DNA from: Amycolatopsis aidingensis
GTDB lineage: Bacteria > Actinomycetota > Actinomycetes > Mycobacteriales > Pseudonocardiaceae
Direction: 5' to 3'
Length of the DNA: 64,000 nucleotides
Assembly (NCBI RefSeq): GCF_018885265.1
Contig: NZ_CP076538.1
Span: 5,802,001 to 5,866,000, forward strand
Position numbers and translations under genes: made by a program. Numbering within the stretch: the first letter of the stretch is position 1; every line of letters starts with the position of its first letter. Below, piece after piece: positions 23,819 to 32,609 of the stretch. The notes under the pieces are model-generated. The model searched no databases. It was not told where the DNA came from and was given only the letters and a program-made list of their open reading frames with translations.

Positions 23819-26800
23819 TAGGCCTGGGCGGGTTCGGGCTGCTCCACCTCGTCATCGGAACGCAGGCGCTGGGAGATCACCTGGGTGATGCCGTCGCCCT
23901 GCATGCTCACCCCGTAGAGGGCGTCGGCGATCTCCATGGTCGCCTTCTGGTGCGTGATGATGATCAGCTGGGAGGCGGCGCGCAGCTGCTCCAGCAGGCC
24001 GATAAGCCTGCGCATGTTGGTGTCGTCCAGCGCGGCCTCGACCTCGTCCATCACGTAGAAGGGCGAGGGGCGGGCCCGGAAGATCGCCACCAGCATGCCG
24101 ACCGCGACCAGCGACTTCTCCCCGCCGGACAGCAGGGACAGCCGCTTGACCTTCTTCCCAGGCGGGCGGGCCTCCACGTCCACCCCGGTGGCGAGCATGT
24201 CGTTCGGCTCGGTGAGCACCATCCGGCCCTCCCCGCCGGGGAACAGCACCGAGAACACGGTCTCGAACTCGCGCGCGACATCCTGGTAGGCGCTGGTGAA
24301 GACCTCGAGGATCTTCTCGTCCACCTCCTTGATCACGCTCTCCAGGTCCTCGCGGGTCTTCTTCAGGTCCTCCAGCTGCGTGGAGAGGAACTTGTACCGC
24401 TCCTCCAGCGCGGCGAACTCCTCCAGCGCCAGCGGGTTGACCTTGCCGAGCAGGTTCAGGTCCTTCTCCGCCCGCTTGGCCCGCCGTTCCTGGGTGTCCC
24501 GGTCGTACGGGATCGGCTGCGGCTCGGACACCGCCTCACCGCGCTCCTTGGCCGCCTCGTACTCGGCCATCTCCCCGGCGCCGGGGGGCACCGGCACGTC
24601 CGGGCCGTACTCGGCCACCAGGTCGTCAAGGCCGATACCGAAGTCCTCGGACACCTTGGTCTCCAGCTGCTCCAGCCGCATCCGCTGCTCGGCGCGCAGC
24701 ACCTCGTCCCGGTGCACCGCGTCGGTCAGCTTCTCCAGCTCCCCGGTCAGCTCGCGGACCCGGTTGCGCACCTGACCCAGGGTCTCCTCGCGGCGCTGCC
24801 GTCGTTCCTGCTCGGCGTCCCGTTCGGCGGCGGCACGCTGTAGTGAGGTCTCGATCCGGTCCAGCGCGAACTCACCGGCGCTGACCACGGCCCCGGCGAT
24901 CTCCGCGCCGTACGCCCGCGCGATCCGCGCCTTCTCCGCCCGCTCCCGCGCCTGCTGCTCGGCCTGCGCGGCACGGCGCAGCGAGTCCGCCTTGCCCGCG
25001 ATGCCCCTGGCCCGCTCCTCCGCGGTGCGCAGGGCCAGCCGGGCGTCCACCTCCTGCTGCCGGACGGTGGATAGGGACTCGGCGGCGGCATCCCGTTCGG
25101 AGGTGTCCGGGTCCTCCTCGACCGGCTGCTCGGACACGGCCGCCAGCCGCTCCTCCAGCTCGGCAAGGTCGGCCAGCGCCTGCTCCCTGCTCTGCTCGAC
25201 CTTGCCGCGCTGCTCCCGCAGCCGCTGCACATCTGCCTCGGCGGAGCGCACCGCCTGCTCCATGCTGCTCAGCCGCTCGGCCGAGCGGGCCTTGCGCACC
25301 TTGGCCTCGCTGAGCGCTTCCTTGGCCTTGCCGACCTCGTCCCTGCGGTCCTGCTGCTGGGCACGGGCGCCCTCCAGCTCGGCACTGGTGCGCTCCAGCC
25401 TGCGCTCCGCGGCGAGCATCCTGTCCTGGGCCTCGTCCACGGCGGCCTGCACCTCGATCACGCTCTCCGCAGCCGAGCCGCCGACCGCCCAGTGCGCGCC
25501 GAACACGTCGCCGTCCTTGGTGACCGTGCTGATCTCGGGGTAGAGGCCGACCAGGTTGCGCGCGGCCTCCAGGTCCTCCACCACGGCCACCCGGTCCAGT
25601 GCGCGCTCCACCGCGGGCCGCAGCCCCTCCGGCGCCCGGACCACGTCCCTGGCCCAGTGGGCGGTGGTGGGCAGGGTGGGCCAGCCGGCCGGATCGGTAC
25701 CCGATTCCGGCCCGCCGAGCAGCAACCCGGCCCGCCCGGCGTCCTGGGCTTTCAGGTAGCGCAGCGCGGCGAGGGCGTCATCGCCCGCGGAGACCGCCAC
25801 GGCATCGGCCACCGGCCCGAGCGCGGCGGCCAGCGCCACCTCGAATCCGGCGTCCACGGTGAGCAGCGCGGCCACCGAGCCGAGCAGGCCGGGCAGCTCG
25901 TCGGCGGCCCCGAGCAGCGCGCCCGCGCCGTCCTTGCGCTTGAGTCCCATGGAAAGCGCGTCCATCCGCGCCTTCTCCGACGCGATCTCGCGTTCGGTCT
26001 CCCGCTCGGCCTTGACCAGCTCCTCCACCCTGGCCTTGGCGTCCTCGTTGGCCCGTACCGCGCGGTCGTGCCGCTCCTGCAGGTCGGCGTCGTCGGAGTC
26101 CTCCAGCCCGCCCTCGGCGCGGGCCTGCTCCAGCTCCTCGGCCGCGGTCTCGGCCCTGCCTTCGGCCTCCTCGATCCCGGTGGTGAGCCGGTCGATCTCG
26201 TCCGCGGTGGCGCCGGTCTTGCTGCGCAGCGCCTCGACCTGGCCGCTCAGCTTGGCGATGCCCTCCCGCCGGTCGGCGATGGCGCGCACGGCGGCCATAT
26301 GCTCCCGCTCGGCGGCCTGCACCACCCGCTCCAGTTCCTCCCTGCGGGCGACCGTCTCGGACAGCATGGTCCTGGCCTCGTTGACGCCCTCGTTCAGCTC
26401 CTCCTCGCGGGCGGCTGCCTCCTCGGCCTCGGCGAGCAGCTCCTCAGGGTCGCGGCCACCGGTAGGGGTCTCCACCTCAGCGGAGAGGTGGCGCTCCCGC
26501 TCCACCGCCAGCCGCACGGTGCCGCGCAGCCGCTCGGCCAGTGCGGAGAGCTTGTACCAGGTGTCCTGCGCCGCGGTCAGCTTCGGCGCGTCCTCGGCGA
26601 TGGCGTTCTCCAGCTCGGTCTGCTCCGAGGTGGCCACCTCGAGCGCCTGCTCCACCTCGGCGCGCCGGGCCCTGGCTGCCTTCTCGTCGGCCTCCTCCTT
26701 GGCCAGGGTGTTGCGCTGGGTCACCAGGTCGTCGGCGAGCAGCCGCAGCCGGGAGTCGCGCAGCTCGGACTGCACGGCCTGCGCCTTGCGGGCGATCTCG

Positions 26801-27426
26801 GCCTGCTTGCCGAGTGGCTTGAGCTGGCGGCGCAGCTCGCTGGTGAGGTCGTTCAGCCGGTCCAGGTTGCCCTGCATCGCGGTGAGCTTGCGGACCGCCT
26901 TCTCCTTGCGCTTGCGGTGCTTGAGCACACCGGCGGCCTCCTCGATGAAGGCGCGGCGCTCCTCCGGCTTGGCCTGCAGGATGTCGGACAGCTGGCCCTG
27001 CCCGACGATGACGTGCATCTCCCTGCCGATACCGGAGTCGGAGAGCAGTTCCTGCACGTCGAGCAGGCGGCAGGTGCTGCCGTTGATCTCGTACTCACTG
27101 GCGCCGTCCCGGAACATCCGCCTGGTGATGGACACCTCGGAGTACTCGATGGGCAGGGCGCCGTCGGCGTTGTCGATGGTCAGGGTCACCTCGGCCCGGC
27201 CCAGCGGGGCCCGGCCGGAGGTGCCCGCGAAGATGACGTCCTCCATCTTGCCGCCGCGCAGGTCCTTGGCACCCTGCGTGCCCATCACCCAGCGCAACGC
27301 GTCGAGCACATTGGACTTGCCCGAACCGTTCGGACCGACGACGCAGGTGATGCCCGGCTCGAACCGCAACGTGGTGGCCGAGGCGAAGGACTTGAAGCCC
27401 TTCAGCGTCAAGCTCTTGAGGTGCAC
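23818..27426 (-). CDS. smc: Chromosome segregation protein SMC
   Basis: A 1202-residue condensin ATPase. Walker A GPNGSGKSN lies at residues 31-39, followed by long coiled coil, a hinge near residues 500-660 (LLGSVAALLTVDAGFEVALAAALG), a second coiled coil, the ABC signature LLSGGEKSLVAVG and Walker B PFYVMDEVEAALDD. GTG 27426 is chosen because it begins the conserved HLKSLTLKGFKSFA. The longer frame upstream is unsupported. It is downstream of acyP on the same strand, as in mycobacteria. Its stop abuts repeat locus C. Confidence 0.96.
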   Translation of the reverse strand: MHLKSLTLKGFKSFASATTLRFEPGITCVVGPNGSGKSNVLDALRWVMGTQGAKDLRGGKMEDVIFAGTSGRAPLGRAEVTLTIDNADGALPIEYSEVSITRRMFRDGASEYEINGSTCRLLDVQELLSDSGIGREMHVIVGQGQLSDILQAKPEERRAFIEEAAGVLKHRKRKEKAVRKLTAMQGNLDRLNDLTSELRRQLKPLGKQAEIARKAQAVQSELRDSRLRLLADDLVTQRNTLAKEEADEKAARARRAEVEQALEVATSEQTELENAIAEDAPKLTAAQDTWYKLSALAERLRGTVRLAVERERHLSAEVETPTGGRDPEELLAEAEEAAAREEELNEGVNEARTMLSETVARREELERVVQAAEREHMAAVRAIADRREGIAKLSGQVEALRSKTGATADEIDRLTTGIEEAEGRAETAAEELEQARAEGGLEDSDDADLQERHDRAVRANEDAKARVEELVKAERETEREIASEKARMDALSMGLKRKDGAGALLGAADELPGLLGSVAALLTVDAGFEVALAAALGPVADAVAVSAGDDALAALRYLKAQDAGRAGLLLGGPESGTDPAGWPTLPTTAHWARDVVRAPEGLRPAVERALDRVAVVEDLEAARNLVGLYPEISTVTKDGDVFGAHWAVGGSAAESVIEVQAAVDEAQDRMLAAERRLERTSAELEGARAQQQDRRDEVGKAKEALSEAKVRKARSAERLSSMEQAVRSAEADVQRLREQRGKVEQSREQALADLAELEERLAAVSEQPVEEDPDTSERDAAAESLSTVRQQEVDARLALRTAEERARGIAGKADSLRRAAQAEQQARERAEKARIARAYGAEIAGAVVSAGEFALDRIETSLQRAAAERDAEQERRQRREETLGQVRNRVRELTGELEKLTDAVHRDEVLRAEQRMRLEQLETKVSEDFGIGLDDLVAEYGPDVPVPPGAGEMAEYEAAKERGEAVSEPQPIPYDRDTQERRAKRAEKDLNLLGKVNPLALEEFAALEERYKFLSTQLEDLKKTREDLESVIKEVDEKILEVFTSAYQDVAREFETVFSVLFPGGEGRMVLTEPNDMLATGVDVEARPPGKKVKRLSLLSGGEKSLVAVGMLVAIFRARPSPFYVMDEVEAALDDTNMRRLIGLLEQLRAASQLIIITHQKATMEIADALYGVSMQGDGITQVISQRLRSDDEVEQPEPAQA

Positions 27427-27560
27427 GTGGTGCTGACCTTCCCCTGCCGGATCCGCTGCTGGCCAGCGCTGCCGCTGAGCAGCACCCGCCAATCGAGGAA
27501 TGCTACCGGGCGGTCATCGGCACCGGTGGGACCTGGGCCGTGTTGCGCGAGGGTGCTCGC

Positions 27561-27830
27561 TCAGCGCTCGACGAATCCCTCGATGCCGCCGCGCGGGTCG
27601 CTCCACCGCTCGGCCACATGATCCACCCGACCGGGTGACTCGCCGGACCGCAGGGCGGCCAACAACCGCGCACAGTGGTCCTCCGGCCCCTCGGCGATCA
27701 CCTCGACCCGCCCGTCGGCGAGGTTGGCCGCGCTGCCGACCAACCCGAGTTCCAGCGCCCGGCTGCGGGTCCACCAGCGGAAACCGACACCCTGCACCTG
27801 ACCGTGCACCCAGGCAGTGAGGCGCGTCAC
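27561..27830 (-). CDS. acyP: Acylphosphatase
   Basis: An 89-residue enzyme hydrolysing carboxyl-phosphate bonds. The conserved VHGQVQGVGFRWW supplies the catalytic Arg and GSAANLADGRVEV the catalytic Asn. GTG 27830 (MTRLTAWVHG) is favoured; an in-frame GTG at 27848 is possible. The acyP-smc-ftsY order is common in actinobacteria. The 134-base gap to smc has no obvious feature. Confidence 0.9.
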   Translation of the reverse strand: MTRLTAWVHGQVQGVGFRWWTRSRALELGLVGSAANLADGRVEVIAEGPEDHCARLLAALRSGESPGRVDHVAERWSDPRGGIEGFVER

Positions 27831-28035
27831 ATCCTGTCGTCCCTGCACGATTCCATGGTGCCGGACACCGAGGGTCAGCGTGGCGTGGCGGCGGCCTCGC
27901 ACCGCGGCACCCGCCGGTGGTAGCGTGCCGCGGGTCCGCTCAGGATTTTCACCCTTCCGAGCGATCTGCACGACAATTGACCAGCGCTGATCAGCTCGTT
28001 TGAGTCCCCACCGAAGTTCGTGCGAGGAGCCAGGC

Positions 28036-28662
28036 ATGACCCCTTCCGATGGGTCGGGAGAGAACGAACGAACCGAGCTCGCGCCGCCAGCGGAAACCGG
28101 CGGCAGGCTGCACCGGACCGGCTACCTCATGCTCGCCGCGAGCGGGCTGGTGATCGCCACCGCCTTCGGCGGCGTCGCCCAGCTGGCCGGCACCGGCCCG
28201 TCCAGCGCGGACGGCGGGGCCGGAGCGCAGGGGCCCGGCACCGGTGGCTCCGGTGGCCCGCAGGTGGTGCCGGGGAACGCGGTTCCCGGTGCGGACGGCG
28301 TCCCGGTGACCGGGGTGGCCGTGGCGGGTGAGCTGACCTCCACCTCCCCGCCGACTCCGACGACCGTGGTCAGCATCGGCCCGGACGGCAACCCGACCAC
28401 CACGGTGATCACGCCCCCGCCCGCGAACGGTGACAACCCAGGCAACCCGAATCCGCCCAACCCGCCGCTGCCCCCGAGCAATGGCGACGGCACCCCTACC
28501 GACCCCGGTCCCGGCCCGGATCCGACCGAGCCGACCACCGAGCCGGACCCTACGACGGACCCGCCCTCGTCCAGCACCGGTGAGCCGTCCCCGACCGGTA
28601 CGCCGACGTCACCTCCCACCGGAACCAGCGGCTCCGGCGACTCCTCCACCACCCAGGGCTGA
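28036..28662 (+). CDS. Membrane-anchored Pro/Thr/Gly-rich protein, unknown function
   Basis: Not a recognised family. The 208-residue product has a polar N-terminus of about 32 residues and one membrane helix (YLMLAASGLVIATAFGGVAQLAG). A long low-complexity tail rich in Pro, Thr, Gly and Asp then follows (PNPPNPPLPPSNGDG, PTEPTTEPDPTTDPPSSS), probably extracellular and flexible. GAGGAG precedes ATG 28036. It converges on kdpE with a 20-base gap. The composition suggests a wall-spanning linker or surface protein. Confidence 0.7.
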   Translation: MTPSDGSGENERTELAPPAETGGRLHRTGYLMLAASGLVIATAFGGVAQLAGTGPSSADGGAGAQGPGTGGSGGPQVVPGNAVPGADGVPVTGVAVAGELTSTSPPTPTTVVSIGPDGNPTTTVITPPPANGDNPGNPNPPNPPLPPSNGDGTPTDPGPGPDPTEPTTEPDPTTDPPSSSTGEPSPTGTPTSPPTGTSGSGDSSTTQG

Positions 28663-28682
28663 CCCGCCGCGCAGGAAACGGG

Positions 28683-29402
28683 TCAGAGTTCGAAGCGGTA
28701 GCCCATGCCGGGCTCGGTGAGCAGGTGCTTGGGCCGGGAGGGCTCGCGTTCCAGCTTCCTGCGCAGCTGGGCCAGGTACACCCGCAGGTAGTGGGACTCG
28801 GTGTCGTACGCGGGTCCCCACACCTCGTGCAGCAGTTGCTTCTGCGCGACCAGGCGGCCCCGGTTGCGCACCAGTAGCTCCAGCACGCCCCACTCGGTCT
28901 TGGTCAGGTGCACCTCTTCGCCGTCCCGGATCACCTTCTTGGCGACCAGGTCCACGGTGAACGAGCTGGTTTCGACCACCGCGCCCGCCTCGTCCTTGCC
29001 GGAGGTGACCGAGCGGCGCACCGCTGCCCGCAGCCGGGCCAGCAGCTCGTCCATGCCGAAGGGTTTGGTCACGTAGTCGTCCGCGCCCGCGTCCAGGGCC
29101 TGCACCTTGTCCGAGGAGTCCCCGCGCGCGGACAACACGATGATCGGCACCGCGGTCCAGCCCCGCAGCCCGGCGATCACCTCGGTGCCGTCCATATCCG
29201 GCAGGCCGAGGTCGAGCACCACGACATCCGGCTTCACCTCGGCGACCGCGCGCAGGGCCGCGCTGCCGTCGTGCGCGGTGACCACCCGGTAGCCCCGCGC
29301 GGCCAGGTTGATCCGCAGCGCACGCACGATCTGCGGCTCGTCGTCCACCACCAGCACGGTCTCGTCCGCCTGCTGCCGCGCCGCCCCGTTGTCCACGCTC
29401 AT
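28683..29402 (-). CDS. kdpE: Potassium-response regulator KdpE
   Basis: A 239-residue OmpR-type response regulator. The receiver domain has VVDDEPQ, the phosphoacceptor in VVLDLGLPD and LSARGDSSDKVQALDAGADDYVTKPF. The C-terminal winged helix has LTKTEWGVLELLVRNRGRLV and LRVYLAQLRRKLE. Activates kdp transcription when phosphorylated by KdpD. Its ATG overlaps the kdpD stop (ATGA). Last gene of the operon. Confidence 0.94.
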   Translation of the reverse strand: MSVDNGAARQQADETVLVVDDEPQIVRALRINLAARGYRVVTAHDGSAALRAVAEVKPDVVVLDLGLPDMDGTEVIAGLRGWTAVPIIVLSARGDSSDKVQALDAGADDYVTKPFGMDELLARLRAAVRRSVTSGKDEAGAVVETSSFTVDLVAKKVIRDGEEVHLTKTEWGVLELLVRNRGRLVAQKQLLHEVWGPAYDTESHYLRVYLAQLRRKLEREPSRPKHLLTEPGMGYRFEL

Positions 29403-31972
29403 GGCAGGTTCACTCCACTCTCCCGTCTCGCCGGCAAGGAGATCACGACGGTGAGCCCACCGCCCGGCGTGTCCTCCGCCCGGATCGTGCCGCCCATGGC
29501 CTCCATGAAGCCCTTCGCGACCGAGAGGCCGAGGCCCACCCCGGGGGTGTTGTCCCGGTCCCCGAGCCGCTGGAACGGCGCGAAGGCCGACTCCGCCGCG
29601 CCCTTGGGCAGCCCCCTGCCGTGGTCGACCACCCGCAGCTCCACCTGCTCGGCATGGGTGCTGGCGCGTACCGCCACCGGTTCGCTGCCGCCGCCGTGCC
29701 GCAACGCGTTGTCCACCACGTTGGCCACCACCCGCTCCAGCAGTCCGGGGTCGGCGAGCACCATCGGCAACCGCTCGTCCACCGATACCCGCACCCCGGC
29801 TGCGCCGTCCACATTGGCCAGCGCGTAGGAAACCACCTCGTCGTAACCGACCGGGCGCAGCAGCGGGCGCACCGCGCCGGCAGCAAGCCGGGAGGAGTCC
29901 AGCAGGTTGTTCACCAGCCCCACCAGCCGGTCTGCCGACTCCTCCACCGTGGCGAGCAGTTCGTCGGTGTCCTCGGCGGACAGCTCGATGTCCTGCGCCC
30001 GCAGGCTGCCCACCGCGGCCTTGATCGAAGTCAGCGGGGTGCGCAGGTCATGCCCCACGGCCGAGAGCAACGCGGTGCGCAGCTCGTTGGCCGCCGCCTT
30101 GCGCTCGGCCTGCGCGGCCGCGGCGGCCATCCGCTGCTGCCGCAACGCCAGCAGCGCCTGCCCGGCCGCGGCCTCCAGTGCCCTGCGGTCCGCCGCGGGC
30201 AGGGTGCGCCCGCGCAGCACCAGGTGCACCTCGGCGGTCACCGCGATATCCGCGTCCGCGCTGTCCGGTTCCGCGCACGGGTCGGGGCCGACGCTGGCCA
30301 CCCGGTGCCAGCGGCCGTCCCGCTTCTCCAGCAGGGTCACCGAGCTGAGCCCGAAGTTCTCCCGCACCTTCTCCAGCAGCCGCTCCAGTGGCCGGGGGTC
30401 GGTGAGCACGGTGCGCGCGTAGGAGGCGAGCAGCGCGGCCTCGGTACGGGCCCCGGATGCCTGGGCGGACCGCCGGGCCGCGGTGTCCACCACCAGCGAC
30501 ACCAGCACCGCGACCAGGACCATGGCGACCAGCGTGATGACATCGCCCTGCGCCGCCACCGTGAGGGTGTGGAACGGCTCGGTGAAGAAGAAGTTCAGCA
30601 GCAGCGCCGACAGCACGGAGGTGAGCAGCGCGGGCCCGAGCCCGCCGACCAGTGCGATCACCACGCACACCAGGAAGTAGTTCACCACGTTGGTGGACAG
30701 CTCCAGCTGCCCGCGCAGCGCGACCCCCAGCCCGGTCACCGCGGCGGGTGCCAGCACCGCGAGCAGCCAGCCGAGCAGCTGCCGGGACGGTGCCAGGGCG
30801 CTGCGGCCGAGCCTGCGGCGCAGCCTGCCGCCCGCCTCCTCGTGGGTGACCATATGCACGTCGATCGGCCCGGACTCGTGCACAACCGCGGCGCCGATGC
30901 CCTCGTCCAGCAGCCGCGCGGTGCGCGAGCGGCGCGAGGTGCCGAGCACCAGCTGGGTGGCGTTCACCCCGCGGGCGAAGTCCAGCAGCGCGCTGGGCAC
31001 ATGGTCGCCGACCACGGTGTGGAAGGTGGCGCCGACATCCTCGGCCAGTACCCGGCAGCGGCCGAGCACGGAGGGCCCGAGCGCCACCGGGCCGGGGCCC
31101 GCCAGGCCGTCCCCGCGCAGCACGTGCAGCACCAGCAGCTCCGCCCCGGCACGGGCGGCGATCCGGCTGGCCCGCCGGATCAGCGTCTCGCTCTCCGGTC
31201 CGCCGGTAATCGCGGCGACCACCCGTTCCCTGGTCTCCCAGGTCTCGGTGATCCGCTGCTGTGCCCGGTGCCGCTGCAAGGCGGTCTCCACCTGGTCGGC
31301 AACCCACAGCAGGGCGAGCTCGCGCAGCGCGGTGAGGTTGCCAGGCTGGAAGTAGTTGCTCAGCGCGGCATCCACCTTCTCGGCCGCGTACACATTGCCG
31401 TGCGCCAGCCTGCGCCGCAGCGCCTCCGGGGTGATGTCCACCAGCTCGACCTGCTCGGCGGCGCGGACCACCTCGTCCGGAATGGTCTCCCGCTGCGCCA
31501 CCCCGGTGATCCGCTGCACCACGTCGTTCAGGCTCTGCAGGTGCTGCACGTTCACCGTGGACAGCACGGTGATCCCGGCGTCCAGCAGCTCCCGCACGTC
31601 GTGCCAGCGCTTCTCGTTGCGCGAGCCGGGCACGTTGCTATGCGCCAGCTCGTCCACCACGGCGACCTCGGGTGCCCTGCGCAGCACGGCATCCACGTCC
31701 ATTTCGGTCAGCTCGTGCCCGCGGTGGGTCAGCCGCTTGCGCGGCACCACCTCCAGGCCGTCCAGCAGCTCGGCAGTCTTGTTCCTGCCATGCGTCTCGA
31801 CCAGCCCCACCACCACGTCGGTGCCGCGGCCAAGCCTGCGCCGCGCCTCACCGAGCATGGCGTAGGTCTTGCCGACCCCGGGGGCCGCGCCGAGGTAGAT
31901 CCGCAGCTCGCCACGGCGCGTCCCGGGCGGCGTGTCGCCTTCGTCCACGCCCTCAGTCTGCTCCCGCGTCAT
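29399..31972 (-). CDS. kdpD: Potassium sensor histidine kinase KdpD
   Basis: An 857-residue sensor. The N-terminal KdpD domain has the Walker A-like GAAPGVGKTYAMLGEA and the VVDELAHSNVPGSRNEKRWHDV motif. A universal-stress-protein domain follows, then four membrane helices (about residues 400-500), a GAF domain, the phosphoacceptor box SAVGHDLRTPLTSIKAAVG (His near residue 640) and an ATPase domain with GRGLP and GVGLGLSVAKGFMEAMGG. ATG 31972 is the first plausible start. It lies 20 bases after kdpC. Confidence 0.94.
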   Translation of the reverse strand: MTREQTEGVDEGDTPPGTRRGELRIYLGAAPGVGKTYAMLGEARRRLGRGTDVVVGLVETHGRNKTAELLDGLEVVPRKRLTHRGHELTEMDVDAVLRRAPEVAVVDELAHSNVPGSRNEKRWHDVRELLDAGITVLSTVNVQHLQSLNDVVQRITGVAQRETIPDEVVRAAEQVELVDITPEALRRRLAHGNVYAAEKVDAALSNYFQPGNLTALRELALLWVADQVETALQRHRAQQRITETWETRERVVAAITGGPESETLIRRASRIAARAGAELLVLHVLRGDGLAGPGPVALGPSVLGRCRVLAEDVGATFHTVVGDHVPSALLDFARGVNATQLVLGTSRRSRTARLLDEGIGAAVVHESGPIDVHMVTHEEAGGRLRRRLGRSALAPSRQLLGWLLAVLAPAAVTGLGVALRGQLELSTNVVNYFLVCVVIALVGGLGPALLTSVLSALLLNFFFTEPFHTLTVAAQGDVITLVAMVLVAVLVSLVVDTAARRSAQASGARTEAALLASYARTVLTDPRPLERLLEKVRENFGLSSVTLLEKRDGRWHRVASVGPDPCAEPDSADADIAVTAEVHLVLRGRTLPAADRRALEAAAGQALLALRQQRMAAAAAQAERKAAANELRTALLSAVGHDLRTPLTSIKAAVGSLRAQDIELSAEDTDELLATVEESADRLVGLVNNLLDSSRLAAGAVRPLLRPVGYDEVVSYALANVDGAAGVRVSVDERLPMVLADPGLLERVVANVVDNALRHGGGSEPVAVRASTHAEQVELRVVDHGRGLPKGAAESAFAPFQRLGDRDNTPGVGLGLSVAKGFMEAMGGTIRAEDTPGGGLTVVISLPARRESGVNLP

Positions 31973-31992
31973 CGCGCCTGCCCAGCGTGTTC

Positions 31993-32604
31993 TCAACCAC
32001 CGCGCGCATCCCGCACGGCCAGGTTCAACGGCAGCACGGTCACCACCGGCAGCCCGATGCCCGACCCGCTCGTGTGCTCGGCGACCAGCTGCCGCACCCG
32101 ATCCTGGGACAGCCCGTTGTTGCGGGCCACCCGGGGGACCTGCAGCCGCGCGTAGGCCGGGCTGATCGCCGGATCCACCCCGGAGGCCGATGCGGTGACC
32201 GCATCCGCGGGGACCCGCTCCGGCGGCACGCCCTCGCGGGCGGCGATGGCCGCCTTCCGCTCCCGCACCGCGGTCACCAGCTCCGGGTTGAACGCCCCCA
32301 TGTTGGAACCGCCGCTTGCCGCGGGGTCTCCGGGCCCCAGCGGGCCGTCCGCGCCTGCCGAGGGGCGGGTGTGGAACCACGGGTCGGCGGCAGGCGGGCC
32401 TGCGAACACCGGGTCGATCCCGATCAGCTCGGAACCGGCGGCCCTGCCATCGCTGGTGATGATCGAACCCTCGGCGCGCTCCTGCAGGCCGGGCGCCCTG
32501 GACACCAGCCACACCCCCAGCGGGTAGACCACCCCGAGCAGCACGGTGAACACCAGCAACACCCGCAGCCCGGCCGCGGCCTGATTGACGAAATTGCGCA
32601 GCAT
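31993..32604 (-). CDS. kdpC: Potassium-transporting ATPase subunit KdpC
   Basis: A 203-residue single-span subunit assisting KdpB. The N-terminal helix is LRVLLVFTVLLGVVYPLGVWLV. The periplasmic-side domain has GSELIG, WFHTRPSA, SGGSNMGAFNPEL and the C-terminal TVLPLNLAV. ATG 32604 lies five bases after the kdpB stop. An in-frame GTG at 32613 would overlap that stop as GTGA, like other junctions in this operon, and is a real alternative. Confidence 0.92.
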   Translation of the reverse strand: MLRNFVNQAAAGLRVLLVFTVLLGVVYPLGVWLVSRAPGLQERAEGSIITSDGRAAGSELIGIDPVFAGPPAADPWFHTRPSAGADGPLGPGDPAASGGSNMGAFNPELVTAVRERKAAIAAREGVPPERVPADAVTASASGVDPAISPAYARLQVPRVARNNGLSQDRVRQLVAEHTSGSGIGLPVVTVLPLNLAVRDARGG

Positions 32605-32609
32605 GGCGA

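Noticed and set aside
29621..32155. 844-codon open frame on the + strand across kdpD
   Set aside because: It is antisense to kdpD with low-complexity composition and no recognisable domain.
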